A stretch of 64,000 bases of DNA. It comes from Ensifer sp. BR816. Its GTDB lineage: Bacteria; Pseudomonadota; Alphaproteobacteria; Rhizobiales; Rhizobiaceae. This document shows positions 49,264 to 58,283 of this stretch, piece after piece (positions within the stretch are counted from its first letter, which is position 1; each line of letters begins with the position of its first letter). A program made the translations under genes and the position numbers. The DNA lies in NCBI RefSeq assembly GCF_000378985.1, contig NZ_KB905370.1:1579830-1643829 (forward strand). The letters run 5' to 3'. The notes beneath the pieces were generated by a model, which worked only from the letters and a program-made list of their open reading frames with translations, was not told the DNA's origin and ran no database searches.

Positions 49264-50889
49264 TTGTTCGCCGCTCGCGAAAACAGGATGACGATTGCCG
49301 CCGGGGCCTTCAGCCTTGGCGGCATTCTGCTTTTCGTTGGCCTAGCCGCTGCTACGCTTCTCGGCCAGTCCGGTGACCGGAGCGGCGACGGCCTCTTCGA
49401 CGCCTATATCTGGCGCGTCACCCGCTTCACGCTGCTGCAGGCCTGCCTCTCGACGCTGCTGTCGATCCTCTTCGCGATCCCCGTGGCGCGCGCGCTGGCC
49501 CGGCAGACGTCTTTCCCCGGCCGTGTCTGGATGCTGCGGCTGATGGCCCTGCCGCTGGGCCTGCCGGCTCTCGTTGCCGCGCTCGGCCTGATCGAGGTCT
49601 GGGGCCGGCAGGGCTTCCTGAACCTTCTGCTGTCGGCGACGGGCCTGCCGCAGCCGATCAGCATCTACGGCCTCTTCGGCATCCTGCTCGCGCATGTCTT
49701 CTTCAACATGCCGCTGGCCGCCCGGCTGATGCTTGCCGGGATCGAACGCATTCCCGCCGAATATTGGCGCAGTTCCGCCAATCTCGGCATGGGTTCTCTC
49801 ACAAACTTCCGTTTCATCGAATGGCCGGTGATCCGGGGGCTCCTGCCGGGCATTGTCGGCCTCGTCTTCATGCTTTGCGCCACCAGCTTCACGCTGGTGC
49901 TGACGCTTGGCGGCGGCCCGGCCGCAAGCACGATCGAGGTGGCCATTTACCAGGCGCTGCGTTTCGATTTCGATCCGCCCCGGGCAATCGCCCTTGCCGC
50001 CCTCCAGGTCCTGTTGACGGGCACCCTGCTGATCGCCCTGAAATTTCTCGCCCCGCCCCCCGAGGAAGGGGAGACGAGCGGCAGGGCGATCCGACGGTTC
50101 GACGGCCTGAGCCGGCTGCCTCGCCTAGCGGATGGTGCTTGGCTGGCGTTCGCACTCGTCTTCGTCGGCCTGCCCTTTGTCGCCATCGCGACATCCGGGT
50201 TGCAGGCCGACCTAACCCGCCTCGTCAGCGAACCGGTATTCCATCGGGCCCTTGCCACCAGTCTTGTCATCGCCCTCCCCTCCGGCATCGTCTCCGTCGC
50301 CATGGCCGCACTGATGATCCGCGCCCGGAGGCTGGTCCTCGCCCGACGACAGCGGGGGATTGCGGCCCGGCTGTTTGCTGCCACGATCGGTGCCAGCACC
50401 TCCTTCATCCTGCTCGTCCCGCCCGTCGTGCTCGGCGCCGGATGGTTCCTGCTCCTGAGGCCCCTCGGCGACGTCGCCCGCTTTGCACCGTTCGTCGTCA
50501 TTGCCATCAATGCGCTGATGGCGCTGCCTTTCGTCCACCGCGTCCTTGCCCCGGCGATGGCGACCCATGCCGCGCGCACCGAGCGCCTTGCCGCCAGTCT
50601 CGGTATTCGCAGCTTGCATCGCCTGCGATGGATCGACTGGCCGGCGTTGCGCAAGCCTCTGTTGACGGCGCTCTCCTTCGCGCTCGCGCTGTCGCTCGGC
50701 GATCTCGGTGCGGTTGCCCTGTTCGGTTCGCAGGATCTCGCGACGCTCCCCTGGCTCCTCTACAGCCGGATGGGCAGCTACCGCACCGCGGACGCCGCAG
50801 GGCTGGCCCTCGTCCTGGGGCTCATCTGCCTCGTTCTGACCGTGTTGGGCACGGCGGGAGAGAAGGCGCCGGAAGGACGAGGCGCATGA
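49264..50889 (+). CDS. thiP: Thiamine ABC transporter, permease
   Basis: 541 residues from TTG (GAGG 5 nt upstream); an ATG 24 nt later (49288) is also plausible. Two fused binding-protein-dependent permease units, about 12 membrane helices, each with an EAA-type loop (EYWRSSANLGMGSLTNFRFI and ERLAASLGIRSLHRLRWIDW). It forms the channel for thiamine uptake. Its stop overlaps the thiQ start in ATGA (50886-50889). Confidence 0.94.
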   Translation: MFAARENRMTIAAGAFSLGGILLFVGLAAATLLGQSGDRSGDGLFDAYIWRVTRFTLLQACLSTLLSILFAIPVARALARQTSFPGRVWMLRLMALPLGLPALVAALGLIEVWGRQGFLNLLLSATGLPQPISIYGLFGILLAHVFFNMPLAARLMLAGIERIPAEYWRSSANLGMGSLTNFRFIEWPVIRGLLPGIVGLVFMLCATSFTLVLTLGGGPAASTIEVAIYQALRFDFDPPRAIALAALQVLLTGTLLIALKFLAPPPEEGETSGRAIRRFDGLSRLPRLADGAWLAFALVFVGLPFVAIATSGLQADLTRLVSEPVFHRALATSLVIALPSGIVSVAMAALMIRARRLVLARRQRGIAARLFAATIGASTSFILLVPPVVLGAGWFLLLRPLGDVARFAPFVVIAINALMALPFVHRVLAPAMATHAARTERLAASLGIRSLHRLRWIDWPALRKPLLTALSFALALSLGDLGAVALFGSQDLATLPWLLYSRMGSYRTADAAGLALVLGLICLVLTVLGTAGEKAPEGRGA

Positions 50890-51617
50890 GTACGCTCGCC
50901 TTGTCGCTCAAGGGCGTGAAGGTTCGTTTCGAAACGAACGCGCTGACATTCGATTGTGCGGTTCCGGCCGGGCGGATCGTTGCCGTTGCCGGCCCTTCCG
51001 GCTCGGGAAAGTCGACGCTTTTCAACGTCATCGCCGGCTTCGAGGCGCCCGAGGCAGGCGAAGTGCGGATCCTTGGCGACGATATGGCGGGGCGCATGCC
51101 GGCCGAGCGGCCGGTCTCCGTCATCTTCCAGGAAAACAACCTCTTCGCTCATCTCGATGTCGCGACCAATGTCGGCTTCGGGATCAGCCCGTCGCTCCGC
51201 CTCACGGCAGCGGACCGCAAGCGGATCGAAGAAGCGCTGGCGCGGGTCGGGCTCGGCGGCTTCGGCAAGAGGCTGCCGTCGACGCTTTCGGGCGGCGAGC
51301 GCCAGCGGGTGGCGTTGGGACGCGCCCTGGTGCGGCACCGGCCGCTGTTGCTCTTCGACGAACCTTTCGCCGCACTCGACCCCGGCATGCGCGCGGAGAT
51401 GCGCGACCTCATCGTCGATCTCCATGGCGAGGAGGGCAACACGATCCTGATGATCACGCATCATCCCGATGACGTGAAGAGCCTTGCCGATAGCGTGCTT
51501 TTCCTTGACCAGGGGCGTATCGTTGCCCATGACGCCGTGGATCGTTTTCTGGCGCGGCGCGACCTGGCGGCGATCAATCGGTTTCTCGGCAACGACGAGA
51601 GCAGTGGAGACGAATGA
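50886..51617 (+). CDS. thiQ: Thiamine ABC transporter, ATP-binding protein
   Basis: 243 residues. Walker [11 protein letters not shown] (35-44), signature LSGGERQRVALGRAL, Walker B LLLFDEPFAALD, H-loop ITHHPDDV. It energises ThiP. Starts by 4-nt overlap with thiP and ends the operon. Confidence 0.95.
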   Translation: MSTLALSLKGVKVRFETNALTFDCAVPAGRIVAVAGPSGSGKSTLFNVIAGFEAPEAGEVRILGDDMAGRMPAERPVSVIFQENNLFAHLDVATNVGFGISPSLRLTAADRKRIEEALARVGLGGFGKRLPSTLSGGERQRVALGRALVRHRPLLLFDEPFAALDPGMRAEMRDLIVDLHGEEGNTILMITHHPDDVKSLADSVLFLDQGRIVAHDAVDRFLARRDLAAINRFLGNDESSGDE

Positions 51618-51951
51618 GCGTCTTTCGCCCTCTCATGGCACTCCCTCGGGGTAACGGCTGCAGTATTTGCGGACAATGCGCCGTTCGCCACAATTTGACC
51701 GTCCCGTCGTGCGACGCGCGGAACGTCCGGCGGGATGCGCGCGTTACTCGCGTATCCGTTGCTGCGATACCACGGGGCAACTATTTCTACAGGGATCAGC
51801 TAGGCAGGCGGCGCTTAAATCGATACAGCATGACGATGGCTGAGAAACCTGCGCCGGAGCCCTTATGCGGCTGAAAAAGTAGGATTTTTCGACGCTGATG
51901 ACTGTTGGCTCACGAGCGCAGGGCGCATCGGCGGATGGAACGGGCTGAGGA
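51618..51951. other. Gene-free stretch
   Basis: About 330 bases between thiQ and the M48 protease gene. An 86-codon frame begins by overlap with the thiQ stop but has no recognisable content. No terminator hairpin was found by eye. Confidence 0.5.
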
Positions 51952-53463
51952 ATGGCAAGGCAGACAGTCACAAAAGGCTGGTTTCCGACGTGGCATGGCA
52001 GCATGACGCCACGAGCGTTGGTTGCATTGTCTTCGTTGAGCCTTCTTTCCGCCTGCCAGTCGATCATCGAGCAGACCTATGAACCGGCCGTCTCGCCCTC
52101 TTCCAATCCGCAGATCGTCGAGGAGGTGCAGAAGAACGATCCGCGCGCCCAGCTCGGCGCGCGCGAGCATCCGCGCATCGTCGCAAGCTACGGCGGCGAA
52201 TACAAGGACGCCAAGACCGAACGGCTTGTCGCGCGTATCACCGGCGCGCTGACGGCGGTTTCGGAAAACCCGCAGCAGTCCTATCGCATCACCATCCTCA
52301 ATTCCCCGGCGATCAACGCCTTTGCGCTGCCGGGCGGCTATCTCTACGTCACCCGCGGCCTGCTGGCGCTTGCCGACGACGCCTCGGAAGTCGCCGCCGT
52401 GCTTTCGCATGAAATGGCGCATGTCACCGCCAATCACGGCATCCAGCGCCAGCAGCGCGAGGAGGCCGAGGTCATCGCCAGCCGCGTCGTCTCCGAAGTG
52501 CTGTCCTCCAACCTTGCCGGCAAGCAGGCGCTCGCCCGCGGCAAGCTGCGGCTGGCGGCCTTCTCGCGCAACCAGGAACTGCAGGCCGACGTGATCGGCG
52601 TGCGGATGCTGGGCGAAGCCGGCTACGATCCCTACGCTGCCGCACGCTTCCTCGATTCGATGGCTGCCTATAGCCGCTTCACCGCGGTCGATCCGGAAGC
52701 GGACCAGAGTCTGGACTTCCTTTCGAGCCACCCCAACGCGCCGCAGCGCGTCGAACTGGCGCGCCGGCACGCCCGCGCCTTCGGCGCCGAAGGAACGAGC
52801 GGCGACCGTGGCCGTGACTATTATCTCGCCGGCATCGACGGATTGCTCTACGGCGACAGCCCTCAGGAAGGCTATGTCCGCGGGCAGACCTTCCTACACG
52901 GACAGCTCGGCATACGCTTCGACGTGCCGCAAGGGTTCCAGATCGACAACAAGGCGGAAGCTGTGCTGGCCACGGGGCCGGGCGAAGTGGCCATCCGATT
53001 CGACGGTATCTCCGACAATGCCCGCCGCAGCCTGACCGACTACATCGCCAGCGGCTGGGTGACCGGCCTGCAGCCGGACACCATACGCCCGGTTGCCGTC
53101 AACGGCCTCGAAGCCGCGACGGCGCGCGCTTCTGCCGATCGCTGGGATTTCGACGTCACCGTCATCCGGCTCGGCGATCGAATTTACCGCTTCCTGACCG
53201 CGGTTCCCAAGGGATCGACCGCGCTCGATGCGACGGCCAACCAGTTGCGCAGTTCCTTCCGTCGCATGTCGCCGAACGAGGTCCAGGCCTTGAAGCCGCT
53301 GCGCATCAGGGTGGTCACGGTGCGGCCGGGCGAGTCGATCGCCACATTGGCGGCGCGAATGATGGGAACGGATCGCAAGCTCGACCTCTTCCGGCTCATC
53401 AACGCGATGCAGGTCACCTCCACGGTGAAACCGGGCGACAAGGTGAAGATCATTTCCGAATAG
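51952..53463 (+). CDS. M48-family zinc metalloprotease, lipoprotein
   Basis: 503 residues from the first ATG; a start at 52003 (MTPRALVALSSLSLLSAC) gives a compact lipoprotein signal with the lipobox Cys. The protease domain has HEMAH (153-157) and the third ligand in ELQADVIGVRMLGEAGYDPY; substrate groove NAFALPGGYLYVTRGLL. The C-terminal ~50 residues resemble a LysM-like unit (VVTVRPGESIATLAARM, VKPGDKVKI). Likely an outer-membrane-attached periplasmic quality-control protease related to BepA/YfgC or YggG. Confidence 0.9.
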   Translation: MARQTVTKGWFPTWHGSMTPRALVALSSLSLLSACQSIIEQTYEPAVSPSSNPQIVEEVQKNDPRAQLGAREHPRIVASYGGEYKDAKTERLVARITGALTAVSENPQQSYRITILNSPAINAFALPGGYLYVTRGLLALADDASEVAAVLSHEMAHVTANHGIQRQQREEAEVIASRVVSEVLSSNLAGKQALARGKLRLAAFSRNQELQADVIGVRMLGEAGYDPYAAARFLDSMAAYSRFTAVDPEADQSLDFLSSHPNAPQRVELARRHARAFGAEGTSGDRGRDYYLAGIDGLLYGDSPQEGYVRGQTFLHGQLGIRFDVPQGFQIDNKAEAVLATGPGEVAIRFDGISDNARRSLTDYIASGWVTGLQPDTIRPVAVNGLEAATARASADRWDFDVTVIRLGDRIYRFLTAVPKGSTALDATANQLRSSFRRMSPNEVQALKPLRIRVVTVRPGESIATLAARMMGTDRKLDLFRLINAMQVTSTVKPGDKVKIISE

Positions 53464-53517
53464 GTGATGCTCACCAGTCGGCGGTCCTTCCTCATCCTCT
53501 ATGCAATGCCTCTCACC

Positions 53518-53586
53518 GCTGTAGCAACTTTGAATTGCTGCATGTCTTGTCCTTATTTCGGCTACGATTCAAGGAAACATGCAGTA
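53518..53586. repeat. Dispersed mosaic palindrome before the beta-lactamase gene
   Basis: Reads gctgtagcaactttgaat, tgctgcatg, a cttgtccttatttcgg core and aggaaacatgcag. The arms ctgcatg.../...catgcag pair. It ends 34 nt before the beta-lactamase ATG and covers the area where its promoter would be expected. Confidence 0.85.
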
Positions 53587-53619
53587 AGTACTCACGGTTA
53601 CTCGATGGGATGGAGCGGC

Positions 53620-54804
53620 ATGAAAAACAAGCACTTTCATAAGCTTGCAGTCCTTGCGGCCGTATCTCTTTTCAGCGGCGCATGCACCCAGGCGATTGCC
53701 AGCGACGACCGGGCGAACATCGAGCGCGTCGTTGACGAGGCGGTCCGCCCAGTGATGACGGAATACGACATTCCCGGAATGGCTGTCGCAGTGACGCTCG
53801 AGGGGAGACGATACGTGTTCAACTACGGCGTCGCTTCGAAGGAAACCGGACAAAAGGTCGGCGATGAGACGCTTTTCGAGATCGGCTCGATCAGCAAGAC
53901 CTTCACGGCGACGCTCGCCGCCTACGGCGAAGCGCGTGGAGATCTGTCGCTCTCCGACAGGGCCGGCAAGCACCTGCCGGCGCTCGCCGGAAGCCGCTTC
54001 GAGGAGATCAGGCTGCTCGATCTCGCCACCTATACGGCGGGCGGCCTGCCCTTGCAGTTCCCGGCTTCGGTCAAGACCCAGAAAGAGATGATCGCCTATT
54101 TCAAAGCCTGGCAGCCGGACTACGACCCTGGCACCCACAGGCTCTATTCGAATCCCAGCATCGGCGTGTTCGGCTACCTCGCCGCCAAGGGCATGGGTGA
54201 GCCCTTCGACGATCTCATGGAAAAGACGCTGTTCCCGGCACTCGGCCTGACCGAGACCCATATGCGCGTGCCGGAGGATCGGATGGACGACTACGCCCAT
54301 GGCTATTCGAAAGCCGGCAAGCCGGTCCGGGTCAGCCCCGGCGTGCTCGATTCGGAAGCCTATGGCGTCAAGACGACGGCCGCCGATCTGATCCGCTTTG
54401 TCGAGGCAAACATGGGCGGCGCGGCGCTCGACGAGACGCTCCGGCGCGCGATCGCTGCAACGCACACCGGCTATTTCAGCGTCGGCGATATGACACAGGG
54501 GCTTGGATGGGAAATGCATCCCTACCCGGTCGAGCTCGAGCCGCTGCTGGCGGGAAACTCGCCCGAGGTGAGCTTCAAGCCCAACAGGGTGACGAGGCAC
54601 AATCCGCCGCTGGTGCCACGGGAGAACGTGCTGATCAACAAGACCGGCTCGACGAGCGGATTCGGTGCCTATGCCGCCTTTGTTCCCGCCGAACGGATCG
54701 GCATCGTCATTCTCGCCAACAGGGCCTATCCCATTCCGGCACGGGTGAAGGCCGCCTATCGAATCCTGACGGCGCTCGATGAAGCAGGAACGAGCGCCCA
54801 ATAA
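53620..54804 (+). CDS. Class C (AmpC-type) beta-lactamase
   Basis: 394 residues from MKNKHFHKLAVLAAVSLFSG, a signal peptide with a cleavage site near AIASDD. All three serine beta-lactamase motifs are in class C form: SISK (Ser90-Lys93), YSN in HRLYSNPSIG, and KTG in NKTGSTSGFG. Length and the final Pro/Arg-rich helix match chromosomal AmpC enzymes, which hydrolyse cephalosporins and penicillins in the periplasm. No divergent ampR gene is present, so induction of the classical kind is not supported by context. An esterase or peptidase relative of the same fold cannot be fully excluded. Confidence 0.88.
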   Translation: MKNKHFHKLAVLAAVSLFSGACTQAIASDDRANIERVVDEAVRPVMTEYDIPGMAVAVTLEGRRYVFNYGVASKETGQKVGDETLFEIGSISKTFTATLAAYGEARGDLSLSDRAGKHLPALAGSRFEEIRLLDLATYTAGGLPLQFPASVKTQKEMIAYFKAWQPDYDPGTHRLYSNPSIGVFGYLAAKGMGEPFDDLMEKTLFPALGLTETHMRVPEDRMDDYAHGYSKAGKPVRVSPGVLDSEAYGVKTTAADLIRFVEANMGGAALDETLRRAIAATHTGYFSVGDMTQGLGWEMHPYPVELEPLLAGNSPEVSFKPNRVTRHNPPLVPRENVLINKTGSTSGFGAYAAFVPAERIGIVILANRAYPIPARVKAAYRILTALDEAGTSAQ

Positions 54805-54820
54805 CGGCTTCAGCGCGCGA

Positions 54821-55687
54821 TCAGTGCATGGCGGCAGTCAGCGCCGGGGCCTTTGCCGCCAGCGCGGTGCGCAGCTTCTCAAGCGCCCGGGTTTCGATCT
54901 GCCGGACCCGCTCCTTCGATATCCCCAATGCGAGGCCGAGCTCCTCGAGGGTAGCGCCGTCCTCCGACAGGCGGCGTGCGCGGATGATCTTCATCTCGCG
55001 CTCGGTGAGTTGGGTCAGAGCGACCTGCAGCCAGCGTCGCGCCCGCTCGCCGTCGATCATCTCACTCACCTGCTCGTCCGGCAGCGGCGCATCGCTGGGG
55101 AGGAAATCCAGCCGCGCGCCGCCGTCGCTATCGCCGTGCCCGACCGGCGCCTGCAGCGATGCGTCATTGCCGGAAAGGCGGGCATCCATGGTCTGCACAT
55201 CGGCGAGGCTGACGCCGAGGGCTGCGGCGATTTCCTCGTGCATCGCCAGCGATGTCAGTTGCCGGTCGCCCTGGGCAAGCCGCGCCCTGAGCCGGCGCAG
55301 ATTGAAGAACAGCGCCTTCTGCGCCGAACTGGTGCCGCCGCGCACGATCGACCAATTGCGCAACACGAAGTCCTGCATCGATGCCCGAATCCACCAGGTG
55401 GCATAGGTCGAGAAGCGAACCTCACGGCTCGGCTCGAAACGCGCCGCCGCTTCAAGGAGCCCGATATGCCCCTCCTGGACCAGATCACCCATCGGTAGGC
55501 CGAAACTGCGGAACTTGGCCGCCATGGCGATCACCAGCCGCATGTGCGACATGGCGATCTTGTTGCGGGCTTCCTGGTCGTGATCGTTTCGCCAGGCCTC
55601 GGCCAGCGCATGCTCTTCGTCACGCTCGAGATAGGGGGCATCCATTGCAATCTTGATCAAACGCCTGTCTGCGGTGAGGGTCTTCAT
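54821..55687 (-). CDS. rpoH2: RpoH-type (sigma32) sigma factor, RpoH2-like
   Basis: 288 residues. Regions 1.2-2.4: YLERDEEHALAEAWR, MRLVIAMAAKFRSFGLPMGD, LVQEGHIGLLEAAARFEPSR, RFSTYATWWIRASMQDFVLR; the RpoH box QKALFFNLRR at 123-132 identifies the heat-shock group; region 4.2 LGLALGISKERVRQIETRAL. Rhizobia carry more than one RpoH; this one is called RpoH2 because an EcfG/RpoE2-type promoter precedes it, as reported for Sinorhizobium rpoH2. It would direct part of the general stress response. Confidence 0.92.
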   Translation of the reverse strand: MKTLTADRRLIKIAMDAPYLERDEEHALAEAWRNDHDQEARNKIAMSHMRLVIAMAAKFRSFGLPMGDLVQEGHIGLLEAAARFEPSREVRFSTYATWWIRASMQDFVLRNWSIVRGGTSSAQKALFFNLRRLRARLAQGDRQLTSLAMHEEIAAALGVSLADVQTMDARLSGNDASLQAPVGHGDSDGGARLDFLPSDAPLPDEQVSEMIDGERARRWLQVALTQLTEREMKIIRARRLSEDGATLEELGLALGISKERVRQIETRALEKLRTALAAKAPALTAAMH

Positions 55688-55895
55688 CGATTGCTCCCTG
55701 GCTGGCGCCGAACGCCAACACTGTTGATCCTAGAAGGGGCCGAACGCCGTGGCGGCGGTCGGTTGAAGGGTGGCCGGCGCTGCTTGACGAATTCAGGCAG
55801 TGCCCTAAATCGAAGAATACGACCTGAGACGGTGAGGAATTCACAGAACCAAGATCGCGCGGGAACGCAGGCGCAAACCTGTCCCGTGAACGAGA

Positions 55896-55920
55896 AACGT
55901 GCGCAGGGTCGAAAAGTTCC
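55896..55920 (-). promoter_or_regulatory. EcfG/RpoE2-type promoter of rpoH2
   Basis: On the minus strand GGAAC (55920-55916), 16 nt, CGTT (55899-55896), exactly the GGAAC-N16-CGTT consensus of the general stress sigma factor RpoE2/EcfG in Sinorhizobium. The start point would be near 55888, about 200 nt upstream of the rpoH2 ATG. Confidence 0.85.
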
Positions 55921-56003
55921 CTCCGGTGATGACGCTTTTAGATTGCAGGGTGCGCGCCATGCACTTCAAGCTGTGCCGGTTCGCGCGAACCGCATCACGG
56001 CAA

Positions 56004-56034
56004 GAAAAAAGGCCCGGCGGTGATGCCAGGCCTT
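56004..56034 (-). terminator. Rho-independent terminator after carD
   Basis: Stem aaggcccggc / gccaggcctt (one mismatch), loop ggtgat; the minus strand continues TTTTTTC. It lies 40 nt beyond the carD stop. Confidence 0.85.
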
Positions 56035-56074
56035 GATCCAATTTGCTGAAGCTTGCGAAGCGTTTCGCTGCCGG

Positions 56075-56641
56075 TTAGGCGGCCTCGTCCTGCTCGTCTT
56101 CTTCGATGGCCTTGCCGCGCTTCGGGCCCTTGTTCAGGTTGGCTTCGACGAGGCGCACGGCTTCCGTTTCCGACATCTTGTTCACGGCAGCGATTTCGCG
56201 CGCCATGCGGTCGAGAGCGGCCTCATAGAGCTGGCGCTCGGAATAGGACTGTTCCGGCTGGTTCTCGGCGCGATAGAGGTCGCGCACGACTTCCGCAATG
56301 GAGATCAGGTCCCCGGAATTGATCTTGGCATCGTATTCCTGGGCGCGACGGGACCACATGGTCCGCTTCACGCGTGCCTTGCCCTGCACAACCTTCAATG
56401 CGCGATCGACGAAATCGGTTTCGGACAGTTTGCGCATGCCGATGCTGACGGCCTTGGCCACTGGGACCTTGAGACGCATCTTGTCCTTTTCGAAATCGAT
56501 GACAAAAAGCTCGAGCTTCATGCCAGCGACTTCCTGCTCCTCAATCGCCACGATCTGACCAACGCCATGGGCCGGATAAACGATCGATTCACCGGTCTTG
56601 AAGCCTTGGCGCGTTGAAGATTTTTTCTGCTGGGTCGTCAT
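56075..56641 (-). CDS. CarD-family transcription regulator
   Basis: 188 residues from MTTQQKKSSTRQGFKTGESI. N-terminal RNA polymerase-binding Tudor-like domain (GESIVYPAHGVGQIVAIEEQ, LFVIDFEKDKMRLKVPV) and a helical C-terminal DNA-contacting domain (ARVKRTMWSRRAQEYDAKIN, GDLISIAEVVRDLYRAENQP, SYSERQLYEAALDRMAREIA). CarD stabilises open promoter complexes, notably at rRNA promoters. Acidic tail EEDEQDEAA. Single gene with its own terminator. Confidence 0.94.
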   Translation of the reverse strand: MTTQQKKSSTRQGFKTGESIVYPAHGVGQIVAIEEQEVAGMKLELFVIDFEKDKMRLKVPVAKAVSIGMRKLSETDFVDRALKVVQGKARVKRTMWSRRAQEYDAKINSGDLISIAEVVRDLYRAENQPEQSYSERQLYEAALDRMAREIAAVNKMSETEAVRLVEANLNKGPKRGKAIEEDEQDEAA

Positions 56642-57046
56642 TCGTTTCAAACACTCCCTATTGCGCTCCGGCCTCAATCGGCCGGGCCGGGTCGTGAGGC
56701 CCGGATAGACGGGGATACCGCCGGGTGGGGTCAATCCTGGTCCGTCCAACGAAGTGCAAACGGCTTCCTGCGTCGCAGTCACAAGCAACGGAACGTTGCA
56801 TATTTTGAAAGTGCCGCGCCGTGGAAATCGAGTTGCTTTCGTGCTGGTTTTCGGGCGCGCAAAAGCACCCTCTGTGGATCAGTATCAGGAACCTATCACA
56901 AAAAAGAGCGGAAATCAATAATTTGCTGCATGGCAACGATCAAGTCACCACGCTCGCAGCTGCGAGGCGCCGGCGGGATTTCCCCAGATTTCGGCCTCGC
57001 CCCTATGTCTCCTGCGTCAGCCGCGACGAACCGGGCGACGCGGGCT
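56642..57046. other. Intergenic region upstream of carD
   Basis: About 400 bases between carD and fdxA. A perfect gcaacg-gaa-cgttgc palindrome lies at 56785-56799. No coding sequence or clear fdxA terminator was recognised. Confidence 0.5.
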
Positions 57047-57385
57047 TCAGTCGCCCTGACCGGGCTTCTCGGAGAAATACTGCTCGTATTTCCCCTCGAC
57101 GCCGTCCATCTCCTTGGCCTCCGGGAGAGGATCCCGCTTGACCGTGATATTGGGCCACTGGGTCGCGAAATCAGCGTTCAATTTCAGCCACATATCCAGG
57201 CCCGGCTCGGTGTCCGGCTTGATCGCTCCGGCAGGACATTCCGGTTCGCACACGCCGCAATCGATGCACTCGTCCGGATGGATGACGAGAAAGTTCTCGC
57301 CCTCATAGAAGCAGTCCACCGGGCAGACTTCCACACAGTCCGTGTACTTGCAGCGAATGCAATTGTCGGTCACGACATACGTCAT
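57047..57385 (-). CDS. fdxA: 7Fe ferredoxin FdxA
   Basis: 112 residues. Cysteine pattern for a [3Fe-4S] plus a [4Fe-4S] cluster: [20 protein letters not shown] (Cys9, 12, 17, 21, 25) and [20 protein letters not shown] (Cys40, 43, 46, 50). The C-terminal helical extension [20 protein letters not shown] is the FdxA type. Cytosolic electron carrier; partner unknown. The S4 protein and helicase genes lie upstream in the same direction, but a 480-bp gap separates them. Confidence 0.95.
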   Translation of the reverse strand: MTYVVTDNCIRCKYTDCVEVCPVDCFYEGENFLVIHPDECIDCGVCEPECPAGAIKPDTEPGLDMWLKLNADFATQWPNITVKRDPLPEAKEMDGVEGKYEQYFSEKPGQGD

Positions 57386-57865
57386 GAGGTACTCCAGCCA
57401 ATGCTCACATTTGATGGCAGACGGCAAACCACGGTGATGCTCGATCGTCCGCGCATGCTAGGCATGTCCGGCGCGCATAGCGGCCTGAAGCAAACCACGA
57501 ATGCCACCTCCTGCATGTTCCGTGGGTCACACCGATCCAAGGGAAAAACCATGCAGCATTCAAAATTATTACAGCGCCTATGTGTGCATGAACAGGCGCA
57601 AGGCACTGTAACGTGGCTTGTGACGTAAAGGCTTTGGGCGGCCTTTGCAAGAATAATCCACGCGCGATTTGCCGCCAAAAGGGCAGAGTTTTCCAGCATT
57701 GGCGCGCTATCGGATCGAAGCATCCAAATTCGCCGGACGGGCCCGTTCCCGGGCACTGCTGCGGGCCCCCGCGGCGGCAGCCCGCAGCTTCGTGCCGATC
57801 ACAAAAACCGCGCTTTGGATCCTTGTTCTATTGCCCAACCCGCTGCCCAATTCGGGCGGCACGCC
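57386..57865. other. Gene-free stretch upstream of fdxA
   Basis: About 480 bases with a mosaic palindrome at 57551-57611 and the expected fdxA promoter. No coding sequence supported. Confidence 0.5.
57551..57611. repeat. Dispersed mosaic palindrome, diverged
   Basis: Reads atgcagcattcaaaattatt, acagcgcct, a loop, aggcgcaaggcactgtaa. The arms ttacagcgcct/aggcgc...ctgtaa pair imperfectly. Member of the same family as 35519. Confidence 0.75.
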
Positions 57866-58276
57866 CTAATCGTCGTCGTCGAGGTCGGGTCTGAGGCGGT
57901 CGGTCTCGCGCCGCTCCCGCTTCGTCGGGCGTCCCGCGCCGCGTTCGCGGGTCGCCTGTTCGAAGCGCGTGCGGCGCTCGACGGGTGCGGCGGGCGTCAG
58001 ATCCTCGTAAAGCAGGCGCGCCTCTTCATAGGGGCCGCGCCGCGTTCCTGCCAAGACGACCCGCACGACAAGGTCACGACGTTCGAGCGAAAGCTCCAGC
58101 GTGTCGCCCGCCTTGACCTGCGCCGACGACTGTGTCGTACGGGCGCCATTGACGGCCACATGGCCGGCCTCGATCGCCTTCTGGGCGAGCGACCGCGACT
58201 TGATCAGCCGGGCGAAGAACAGCCACTTGTCGAGCCGCTGGCGGGCGGCAGGCGGTGAGGGTGGCTGTTTCTCCAT
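57866..58276 (-). CDS. S4-domain RNA-binding protein (HslR-like)
   Basis: 136 residues. S4 motif at 13-60: QRLDKWLFFARLIKSRSLAQ, KAIEAGHVAVNGARTTQSSA, QVKAGDTLELSLERRD. The C-terminal half is charged (RERGAGRPTKRERRETDRLR) and ends DLDDDD. HslR in E. coli binds stalled 50S-peptidyl-tRNA complexes. It starts 7 nt after the SUV3-like helicase stop, so the two RNA-related proteins are cotranslated from one mRNA. Confidence 0.93.
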   Translation of the reverse strand: MEKQPPSPPAARQRLDKWLFFARLIKSRSLAQKAIEAGHVAVNGARTTQSSAQVKAGDTLELSLERRDLVVRVVLAGTRRGPYEEARLLYEDLTPAAPVERRTRFEQATRERGAGRPTKRERRETDRLRPDLDDDD

Positions 58277-58283
58277 GGCCCGC

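Larger units (their letters stand above)
55688..56074. other. Control region between rpoH2 and carD
   Basis: About 390 bases holding the RpoE2-type promoter of rpoH2 (55896-55920), a ~200-nt rpoH2 leader, and the carD terminator (56004-56034). The leader could fold to control translation, as in other rpoH mRNAs, but no specific structure was established. Confidence 0.6.

Noticed and set aside
51614-51874. 86-codon frame overlapping the thiQ stop by ATGA
   Set aside because: The overlap looks like coupling, but the product (Cys/Arg-rich) has no recognisable pattern and the codon use is unlike neighbours. Ribosome profiling would settle it.
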